Assembly: GCA_041166025.1 (NCBI GenBank) | Contig: JBEAMJ010000037.1 | Span: 57,271-121,270, forward strand | DNA: 64,000 nucleotides | Origin: UBA7672 sp041166025 | GTDB taxonomy: Bacteria > Pseudomonadota > Alphaproteobacteria > Caulobacterales > Hyphomonadaceae | Direction: 5' to 3' | Part shown: positions 37,107 to 45,100 of the stretch, piece by piece | How the letters are laid out: the number at the start of each line of letters is the position of its first letter | Numbering within the stretch: the stretch's first letter is position 1 | Notes under the pieces: model-generated | Database searches by the model: none | What the model saw: only the letters and a program-made list of their open reading frames with translations | What the model was told of the DNA's origin: nothing | Program-made: the position numbers and the translations under genes

Positions 37107-37931
37107 TTACTTCTTGTCGGCGGCGCCCTTCCAGGGATCGCCCGGCAGGCGTTCGATCAGCTCCTTGCGGACATTAGCGACGGCGGCTTCAAGATCCCAT
37201 TTGTACCCCTGCGCCAGCAGAGGACCGATGTCAGCCGTAAACTGCGGGCTCGCAAGTTTGGCTGCGAAGGTTTTCTCGAACACCGCGCGCGTGACAGGCG
37301 TGTTGCCGTGTTCCATGTATTTGTGCAGCGCCTCAACGATGCGTGTTCCGCTCACGCCCTTCGTCTGAAGACCAGTGTGGAGATCGAGCAGGTCACGGCC
37401 CTTCTTGCGCTGGTGGAGCGCACGCATCTTCGTCCCGAGCAGTTCGTCGATGTGATAGCTTGGAATGTCGCATTTTCCCTCGAACCAGGGCGACGATACG
37501 AAGAACGGGACGGACTGGCGGCCGAACACGGCGAAATGCTCGCGCGTATTGATCTCGACCTTAAGCTTGAGAGGGATCGGAGGTGCGCCCTCCGAATTGA
37601 ATTTGTACTTGAATGTCACCCGACCAGCATTCTGCTTGGTCGCCGGCTGTCCGAGCCACGGGTTCAGCGTCTCGTGGAGTGCGGCCATGATCGGGCCTGC
37701 CGGTTCGGCTTGCACCTGCACGAGGTCGATATCCTCCGAATAGCGGATCGCCGGCTTGAGAAACAACTTGTAGAGCGCCGTGCCGCCGCGAAACGCCAGA
37801 GCCTTCGACAGGACGGGGTTTGAGAAGATCTCGACAAGCGCGCGGCTGATCACCAGGTCCTGCTCGACCTGAATGTCCTGCACCCACGACGCTTCTTTCC
37901 GCCATGCGGTTATGTAATCGCGCGGGATCAT
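37107..37931 (-). CDS. abiEii: AbiEii nucleotidyltransferase toxin
   Basis: A 274-residue nucleotidyltransferase-fold toxin of the type IV AbiE abortive-infection system. Key motifs: FRGGTALYKL (residues 48-56) and RYSEDIDL with the metal-binding DxD at Asp67-Asp69, then LKVEINTRE. It overlaps abiEi by ATGA (37928-37931). In known systems the toxin is a GTP-binding nucleotidyltransferase that stops growth unless countered by AbiEi. The length is close to known AbiEii proteins and nothing essential looks missing. Confidence 0.92.
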   Translation of the reverse strand: MIPRDYITAWRKEASWVQDIQVEQDLVISRALVEIFSNPVLSKALAFRGGTALYKLFLKPAIRYSEDIDLVQVQAEPAGPIMAALHETLNPWLGQPATKQNAGRVTFKYKFNSEGAPPIPLKLKVEINTREHFAVFGRQSVPFFVSSPWFEGKCDIPSYHIDELLGTKMRALHQRKKGRDLLDLHTGLQTKGVSGTRIVEALHKYMEHGNTPVTRAVFEKTFAAKLASPQFTADIGPLLAQGYKWDLEAAVANVRKELIERLPGDPWKGAADKK

Positions 37932-38728
37932 ACTTCGGCTTCCACCCGTTCGTTGACGACAAGCTTCCAGTTGAAGTCCCGCGTCGCGTCTTCCAGAGAC
38001 CCGGACGGCAGGAGCGGGGTGTAGTCATGCACCCTGTCGCGCACATACGACCGCAGCGGCTCCGCCGCGTCAGTCGCATGGACACGCTCAAGCAGATAGC
38101 CAAGCCGCTGCGCCCAAGGCATGGGGGCCGTCGCCGCGGCTTGGACCAGCTTGACCGGATCGAGCTGTTCGACAAGCTCGGCAAGGATAGTCGCGACATT
38201 GTCGAGCCCACCCGCATGCTGGTGATAGCCGACAAGATCGATGGCCGTGAACTCCGGCGTCGAGACAGCAATCTCGCCGCGCGACGTGTTGAAGGACCGC
38301 GTTGCGACGGACGCGATGACGGGACGAAAGAAGAAAGCAACCTGCACGGAGCCGCAGACGAGACGCCGCCGCCGGCGCGCCACCATCACCTGAAACTCCT
38401 GCGGCGCGTGATGTGCCGCACCATAGAATTGGGCCGCCGACAGCATGGCAGCATAGTAGGGAAGCTTGAGATGTTTCATGAGCGCGGGAATGAACTGTTC
38501 GGCCGGCAGGCAGCCGAGAGAGCGATACTCCGGCGGCACGATGACGTAGAAGCCGCGCCCGGGCGATGCGATCAGGGTCTGCTTGGAGAGCCGATGCAGC
38601 GAGAGACGCACGGCGTCAGCCGTTCCCCCGAGAGCCTGACGAGCCTCAGCAGACGTGAAATGCGCGCGGCCAGCCTTGGCGAGACTGTCGATCCAAAAAC
38701 GGGCGCGAGGAGAGGCTTCCGAAATCAT
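37928..38728 (-). CDS. abiEi: AbiEi antitoxin/transcriptional autorepressor
   Basis: A 266-residue protein with an N-terminal winged helix (about 5-65; HFTSAEARQALGGTADAVRLSLHRL) followed by the AbiEi C-terminal domain (YYAAMLSAAQFYGAAHHAPQEFQVM; ISTPEF-like AVSTPEFTAIDLVGYHQ). AbiEi proteins repress their own operon through inverted repeats and neutralise AbiEii without forming a stable complex. Two strong palindromes lie directly upstream. First gene of the abiEi-abiEii(-TIR) unit. Confidence 0.9.
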   Translation of the reverse strand: MISEASPRARFWIDSLAKAGRAHFTSAEARQALGGTADAVRLSLHRLSKQTLIASPGRGFYVIVPPEYRSLGCLPAEQFIPALMKHLKLPYYAAMLSAAQFYGAAHHAPQEFQVMVARRRRRLVCGSVQVAFFFRPVIASVATRSFNTSRGEIAVSTPEFTAIDLVGYHQHAGGLDNVATILAELVEQLDPVKLVQAAATAPMPWAQRLGYLLERVHATDAAEPLRSYVRDRVHDYTPLLPSGSLEDATRDFNWKLVVNERVEAEV

Positions 38729-38737
38729 GCGCGTAAC

Positions 38738-38754
38738 GTATCACAATATGATAC
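38738..38754. promoter_or_regulatory. Proximal AbiEi operator candidate
   Basis: A perfect inverted repeat GTATCA-CAATA-TGATAC ending 9 bp before the abiEi start codon. It shares the GATAC core with the distal palindrome. Confidence 0.65.
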
Positions 38755-38785
38755 TTTTTGCACTATTTTTCGTGGGACGCCGGCA

Positions 38786-38828
38786 GGGCGCACAGAAAGT
38801 ATCGAATATTGATACTTTCTGCGCGCCC
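38786..38828. promoter_or_regulatory. Distal AbiEi operator candidate, 18-bp palindromic arms
   Basis: An inverted repeat with 18-bp arms, 17 of 18 matching (core GAAAGTATC ... GATACTTTC), around a 7-base centre GAATATT. It lies about 58 bp upstream of abiEi. AbiEi of known systems binds inverted repeats in its promoter cooperatively, so this is the expected site type. Confidence 0.7.
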
Positions 38829-38906
38829 TTTCGGACCATAACTCTGAAAGGGGCTGTCAAGGCAACTCGATATGATTTCGTTGGGCTATGGGCGCCTCTC
38901 CGGCCA

Positions 38907-39203
38907 TCACGCCACCGCCCTACTCCACACAGATTCCGAGCGTGCCCGCAGGATGCGCATGGCGCGGCGGCTCAGCAGATGCCGTTGGATGTTGAACGCA
39001 TTGTAGATTGCAGCGTGCGTCTCCAGAAATCGCTGCGCCGAGGCCCGGCTCTTGAAACCTTGCATCTTGCGCTCGCGCCTTCGAATGGGGAGGTGCGAGT
39101 TTTCGGCTCGATTGTTCTCTCGCAGACGTCCAGGCCGATGCCGATCGGCAAGCCCCAAGCGATCGAGCGTCGCACGAAAAGATCGCAATCCGTCAGTGAC
39201 GTC
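38907..39203 (-). pseudogene. IS6-family transposase remnant (C-terminal part)
   Basis: The C-terminal ~98 residues of an IS6-type DDE transposase: DGLRSFRATLDRLG, then the hallmark NNRAENSHLPIRRRERKMQGF (the catalytic Glu region) and QRHLLSRRAMRILR. The N-terminal two thirds, including the first Asp residues, are missing. The reading frame is cut at about 39201-39203, where an IS3 remnant of opposite orientation begins. Confidence 0.88.
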
Positions 39204-39913
39204 GGATCGACGAGTTGCATCTCGACTATCCGTTTGCGGGCGCCCGAATGCTTCAGGGGCTGCTGAAGCGAGAAGGCTTCGAGGTGGGGCGCCTGCACGT
39301 CAGGACTTTGATGCGGAAAATGGGCATCGAAGCGATCTATCGCCGGCCGAACACATCGAAACCGGAGCCGGGGCACAAGATCTTCCCCTATCTCTTGCGC
39401 AACGTCCCGGTGACACAGCCCAATCAGGTGTGGGCGATGGATATCACCTACGTGCCGATGGCGCGCGGCTTCGTCTACCTGGCGGCGGTTGTGGACTGGT
39501 TCAGCCGCAGGGTTCTTGCCTGGCGGTTGTCGATCTCGCTGGACGCAAGTTTCTGCATTGAGGCGGTGGAGGAAGCGCTGGCGCTTTACGGCAAGCCGAC
39601 GATCTTCAACACGGACCAAGGGAGCCAGTTTACATCGCTGGCGTTCACCGACGTGCTGAAGAAGGCCGAGATCGCCATCAGCATGGATGGCCGCGGCGCC
39701 TGGCGTGACAACGTCTTCGTCGAGCGGCTGTGGCGGACGATCAAGCACGAGGAGGTCTACCTGCGCGCCTATGACAGCGTCTCGGAAGCCCGCGCCTCGA
39801 TCGGTCGCTACTTCGCCTTCTACAATGCGGCACGCCCACATAGTGGTCTTGACGGGCAAACACCCGACGAGGCGTACTTCAACCAGCTGCAGCCAATCCC
39901 GGCCGCAGCATAA
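39203..39913 (+). pseudogene. IS3-family transposase OrfB remnant (5'-truncated)
   Basis: An in-frame stretch beginning RIDELHLDYPFAGARML and covering the rve integrase core: WAMDITYVPMARG (first Asp), FNTDQGSQFTS (second Asp) and WRDNVFVERLWRTIKHEEVY (Glu). The DDE triad is thus present, but OrfA and the N-terminal helix-turn-helix part of OrfB are missing; only a TTG could start translation. It abuts the IS6 remnant precisely. The right end of the IS probably lies before 39998. Confidence 0.88.
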
Positions 39914-39997
39914 CCGAGGCGGAAATCCACTTATCCAACCCCCGGAACCTGTTCAGAGAAACCGAGCCAGCTCTTTCATCACACTTGCGATGCGCGG

Positions 39998-40465
39998 TTA
40001 GCGAACAAAGCCCCTAAGATCGATGACTAGGCCGAGCAGCATGTTGGAGCCGACCAAGGCCACAACACCGGGTCCGACAAGATACCTTGAATCCGCTTCA
40101 CCCGGCGCAACACGCAGGGTCGCGAAGTGCTCATCGCGTTCCAGAACAAGCTCGGAATCCTGCTCAACTCTGCGCTGATCGATCGGCTCTAGAAATAGGC
40201 GCCAATACTTTTCTGAGGGTCGCGGCGGCTTAGTTGCCGTGGCTAAGCTCGCACCCAAGGATTGAAGAATCTCGATGCCATCGACGCCTCCGTCTATCTG
40301 CATGTCGAATATCATCAAGCCGTCGATATTGAGCCCTTTCGGACAGCTGCGGAGATCGGCAATGTGCAAAACTAGAATACCTGCTGATTGATCAAACCTT
40401 GGGATCAACGGACCTATCTCGCCCACAGGCGCCGTTCGACACTTTATAGAGGTTTCAGCACTCAT
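39998..40465 (-). CDS. Probable immunity protein for the orphan RHS toxin tip
   Basis: A 155-residue cytoplasmic-type protein with no signal peptide and no recognised family; visible features are FDMQIDGGVDGIEILQSLG and LLGLVIDLRGF. Its ATG follows the orphan RHS stop by 3 bases. That position, immediately downstream of a toxin tip, is where polymorphic toxin systems keep the cognate immunity gene. Base composition is more AT-rich than the RHS core. Role inferred from position only. Confidence 0.6.
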   Translation of the reverse strand: MSAETSIKCRTAPVGEIGPLIPRFDQSAGILVLHIADLRSCPKGLNIDGLMIFDMQIDGGVDGIEILQSLGASLATATKPPRPSEKYWRLFLEPIDQRRVEQDSELVLERDEHFATLRVAPGEADSRYLVGPGVVALVGSNMLLGLVIDLRGFVR

Positions 40466-40468
40466 CTC

Positions 40469-41635
40469 TCATTCCCGGTATGGCAGTGGGTTCCATCGGC
40501 CTCTGATCGGCCCTTCAGCTGCCGTTACGATCTTGCCGCCAGAAGGTGCCGTCGTCACCACGTAGACGCCTGTTTGAGAATCGCGCCGAACATAATTACC
40601 GCTAGCTGGGTCATGGAAAACTCGGCCGCGGTTGTATGCGTTCAAGACGGCTTGATTGTTTACGCCCCGGCTAGACCGCTCGATAATGTTCCTGAGGGCA
40701 TGCGGATGAATCGCAATACCTCGGTTCTCAAAGAACGAGTATGTATGGCGCAGGTTCTGTCCGAGTTCGTGAATTCGGGCAATGTCACGATTGGTCGGCA
40801 CCCACCCCGGCGGATGCGCTACGGTATAGCCTGGATCATAGCGATTTACTTCATTGAGACCGCGGTAGTAAATGTCGATCCTAATCTGCTCGGCCGGACT
40901 ATAGTTGCGCGCCCGACCGCCTCTGCGTCCGTTAATTTCTACAACGTTTTCGTCGCCTTCGGCGGCGGGAAAGTATGATGGGTCGAATGCGCTGCCGCCG
41001 CAAACTGAGCCTTGTGCGGTATTGATCCGCGACGCAGTGCAGCTGGAGGACATGCCCGTTGAGTCCATCAGGTTAACCGGGTCGTTGCCAACATAAAGGT
41101 GTAGGTTTAAGTCATCCTCGTACCCGATGGGATCGGTCTGCATGAACCTACCGAGGTCGGAATTGTAGATGCGGGCCTTGTAGTAATAGAGGCCGATCTC
41201 GGGCAGCGCGACCTGGCCGGTGTAGCGGAAGCGGCTTCCGGCCCAGGCGTTGGGCTCGCCATAGGGGCCATAGCTGTAGCGGGTGACGCTGGCGCCGCTC
41301 TCGGCGACAATCGAGCCCTGGTTGTCGGCGATGAGGTTGCGGCGGTCGGTTGTGCCTGTCCCCTCATACCAGACCAGCGGTTCATCGACGCCGGGCCCGT
41401 GCACATAGCGGCGCAGCAGCGCACCGCCTGAACTGTACTCCGCGCTCAGCCTGTCGCCATCATGGAGGAAGTCGGTGGCGAGGCCGCTGGTGGTGTAGGT
41501 GCGCAGCCGCCCGAGCGGGTCGTAGGCCAGCGAGGTCGCGCCCGTCGTAACGGTGAGAAGCCGGTTCTCCAGGTCGTAGGTGAAGCTGCGCGCGCCATCG
41601 CAGGTGAGATTGCCGCGCAGGCCACCGCGCCTCAA
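40469..41635 (-). pseudogene. Orphan RHS tip: core fragment plus alternative C-terminal toxin
   Basis: Starts abruptly in RHS core (GARSFTYDLENRLLTVTTG) with no plausible start signal, carries ~165 residues nearly identical to the end of the large RHS protein through LGRFMQTDPIGYE and DSTGM, then a different 193-residue C-terminus. The last ~80 residues (HPHALRNIIERSS, VLNAYNRGRVFHDPASGNY, KIVTAAEG, RW) have a His/Arg layout like small RNase-type toxins (DUF4258/BECR-like); this family guess is weak. It is a silent cassette unless recombined into the full gene. Confidence 0.8.
41125..41621 (-). repeat. RHS core direct repeat, displaced copy
   Basis: About 497 bp, over 90% identical by eye to 42705-43210, same orientation, 1.58 kb away. 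The main copy has 9 extra bases. Recombination between the copies would swap toxin tips in frame. Confidence 0.85.
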
Positions 41636-41720
41636 AGGTCACGCTGCGGTCAGGGGAAAAGTCAGCAAGCCTCTTGAGCAGACCTTCTGGGCCTCGTCTT
41701 GTAGATCAACTCATCCACTT

Positions 41721-42104
41721 CTATCCTGCACTGGCTTCCGCAAAAACGATGCGGAGTTCGCAACCGTCATCTAGAGCGAGGACAAACAAGTAATGTTTGC
41801 TCGAATTCCTTGCGAGGTTGCCTGAGGGTAGTCTGCCCTGTGGGGATCTAGTCGCAGCTAGGCTCCGACACCGGTCGATGAACTCGTCGTTATCAACAAT
41901 TCTAGCTTCTCTGATGAGGACTTCGTCCCAGAAGCCAACCATTTCCAATCCTACGTACCCGGCCAGACGTAGAACGGCTGGCACGGCAGATGATTGACGA
42001 ATATGTAGCTTGACTTCGTTGTAGTCGAACTCTGTGCGAACTAGCTCGGCATCAGGCCAGTATATCTGACCTAGGGCGGCACGCGGATTAGAATGGCCAG
42101 TCAT
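41721..42104 (-). CDS. Probable immunity protein for the main RHS toxin
   Basis: A 127-residue protein with no signal peptide and no family I recognise (GYVGLEMVGFWDEV and KHYLFVLALDDGCELRIVF visible). Its start overlaps the 3' end of the RHS gene by 17 bp and uses GGAGA inside that gene as ribosome binding site. Tight coupling directly after the toxin end is the usual place of the immunity gene. AT-richer than its surroundings. Confidence 0.65.
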   Translation of the reverse strand: MTGHSNPRAALGQIYWPDAELVRTEFDYNEVKLHIRQSSAVPAVLRLAGYVGLEMVGFWDEVLIREARIVDNDEFIDRCRSLAATRSPQGRLPSGNLARNSSKHYLFVLALDDGCELRIVFAEASAG

Positions 42105-45100
42105 ACAACGTTTTCTCCTGGGAAAACCACGGCCCCGTCATGCCTTTTTCCCGGCGATCGATGTGTAGATGGTCGACCGTGTGAAGGGGGTCTACCTTAC
42201 CTTTGAAATTTGGATCGGCTGGATGCCCCTTCTCTACCCGGACCCGCATCGGCCCGGAAGAATCTTCTCCAACGAATTTCCTGCTGGATGTCGGATTTGT
42301 CGACGTATCCGTGAGTTTTCCGAGATTCGACTTTAGCTCGTCAGGCTTCGCCGGAATGGCAACGCCTCCCGGCGTCACGATGTAGTCTGGTGCGGTCTTT
42401 GTCAGAGACTCGGCAACGTTTGCTCCTGATCGAGTTCCCTGAATTGCAAGACTTGCCCCACCAGGAACCCCAGGAACGATTGCAGCCGCCACATCTATCG
42501 CTGCGCCGCCTAAATCTACAGCTGCGCTCAAGAAGTCGCCGCGTAGTGCGTTATTGATACTGGACCCAACACCGACGGCCGCGCTTCCGGCATCGATATA
42601 CGTATCTGGCGTGACGCACCACGGAGCACACATCCCTGTCGGATCGCTCGCATTGATCGGATCGTTCCCGACGTATGCGTAGAGGTTGAGCTGGTCCTCA
42701 TAGCCGATGGGATCGGTCTGCATGAACCTTCCGAGGTCGGGATTGTAGATGCGGGCCTTGTAGTAATAGAGGCCGATCTCGGGCAGCGCGATCTGGCCGG
42801 TGTAGCGGAAGCGGCTTCCCGCCCATGTGTTGGGCTCGCCATAGGGGCCATAGCTGTAGCGGGTGACGCCAGCCCCGCTCTCGGCGATCACCGAGCCCTG
42901 GTTGTCGGCGATGAGGTGGCGGCGGTCGGTTGTGCCGGTCCCTTCATACCAGACCAGCGGCTCATCGACGCCCGGCCCATGCACATAGCGGCGCAGCAGT
43001 GTTCCGCCTGAGGTGTACTCCGCGCTCAGCCTGTCGCCATCATGCAGGAAATCGGTGGCGAGGCCGCTGGTGGTGTAGGTGCGCAACCGGCCCAGCGGAT
43101 CGTACGCCATCGAAGCCAGCGTGGTCGGGCCCGTCGTGACGGTGAGAAGCCGGTTCTCCAGGTCGTAGGTGAAGCTGCGCGCGCCATCGGAGGTGAGATT
43201 GCCCCGCAGGTCGTGCGTGAAACTCACCCCGGCGACCGCCGTGTACTGGTTGAGGCCGTTGCGGCTGTAGCTCTTCGAGGCGGCCGGCGTCGTCCAGGCA
43301 TAGCTCTGATTGCTCGCCGTCCGCTGGCTGATCTGGCTCGCATTGGTGAAGCTGAACCCGAGCGTCTGGTCGTTGAGCGCTCCCGGCAGGTCCTGCGCCA
43401 GGCCGGTGAGGCGCGAGGCGTTGTCGAAGGTATGGGTGGTGATCGTGCCATCCGCGCGCGTGATGGTCGCGCGGCGGCCAAGCGCATCGTAGGCGTAGTC
43501 CGCCAGCGTGGTTGCGCCATTCTCCTGCACCAGGTCGACGCGGTTCATGGCGTCATAGGTGTAGGCCGCAAAGAACGCATCCGGCCAGGTGATGCGCGTG
43601 CGGTTGCTCGCGATGTCGTACTGGAAGGACAGCGCCCGGCCGTAGGCGGTCTCGCTGGTGAGCCGGCCTGCCGTGTCATAGGAGTAGGTCACGCCGGAGC
43701 CCGCAGCCGAGGCAAAGCGGGAATAGGAGCGCCGGCCTGCAAGATCATAGGCGCTGTAGACATCTTCCGCCGTTACGTTGGGAATGTCCTTCAGCGTCTC
43801 GCGGTTGAGATTATCGTAGGTGTAATTGATCGTGTTGCTGGAGCGCAGGCGCAGGGACGTGCGGTTGGAGTTGGCGTCGTAGCCATAGCCCTCATAGTCG
43901 GGAGACGTGCCCGCGCTTGAACAGGTCAGCGCGTTTTCTGCGATGCCGCCCGTGTTGGCCGCATTGGCGCCCAGCGTGGCCGACGGGAAGTAGAGCCGGC
44001 ACAGCCGGTCGAACCCATCATAGACATAGGCCGAGCGGTTGTTGTTGGCGTCGGTGACGCTGGCGCGCTGGCCGTTGGGCCGGTAGGTCCAGGTCGCATA
44101 GTTCTGCTGCAGCGGCGTGCCGAAGGCGCGGATCTCGCGAAGCTGCTGGCCGGCGGCGTCATACTCGGAGCGCGTGACCCGGCCGACAGGGTCGGTGATG
44201 GTCTGCGGCCGGTCGAGGGCGTCATAGGTCGTGGTTGTGGTGTGCGACAGCCCGTTGGCGACCGTGCTGACCTGGCCGGTCGGGGTGTAGGTGCGGCTCT
44301 CGCGCGTGAGCCAAGCGGTGATCGCCGTGCCCGAGAACGCAGTGCCGCCCTCGGTGGAGGTCACCTGTCCCAGCGCGTTGTAATTGGTGCGTTCGGCGGC
44401 GAGCAGCGGGGCTGCGACCCCGCCATTGTGATATTTCACGACCGTCGGCCGCCGCATCGCATCATAGTCGGTCTCGGTGACATTGCCGCGCGGATCGGTG
44501 ACGGTGAGCGTGTTGCCGGCAGCATCGTAGGTGAAGCTCGTGACCGCGTTGATGCGCGGCGCGGCCCCGGCATCAAAGGTGGTGGACGTGACCACGCCGC
44601 TGGTAGCGTTGTAGGCGGTCGAAGTGACAAGGCCGGTCGGGTCGGTTGCGGTGACGACGCGCCCGAAGCTGCCGGTCTGGCCAGTATAGGTGAAGCTGTA
44701 GATCGGCCGCGCGCCAGAGCCAATGGGCGCTGCCCCCGATGGCGCCGGCCGCGTGGCGCTCTGCATCTGGCCTGCGCCAACACCGCTCGCCACATAGGCA
44801 AAATCAGTGCGGAACCCCCGCGCATCGGTGATCGTCGCCGGCTTGTTCCACGTGTCGTTCCACGTCGCGCCAACCACAATGTTGGCAAGCCCCGATCCGG
44901 GCTTGGCAACCCGCGTCAGCTGCGTGACGCGGTTGCGCACATCGAACGCAATCTGCTCCTCGTCCAGCTCGGGATAGATGTATCGGTTGGTCCGCCCACG
45001 ACCATCAATCCGCGCATTCGTCACACGGCCGAGTTCGTCGATGAAACGCTGCCAGCGCACCCCGCTTGCGTCGTGAACATTGAACAGGACCGCGTAACGA

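Noticed and set aside
38972..39859. 295-residue minus-strand frame across the IS6/IS3 junction
   Set aside because: It is antisense to the IS3 integrase core and out of frame with the IS6 transposase.
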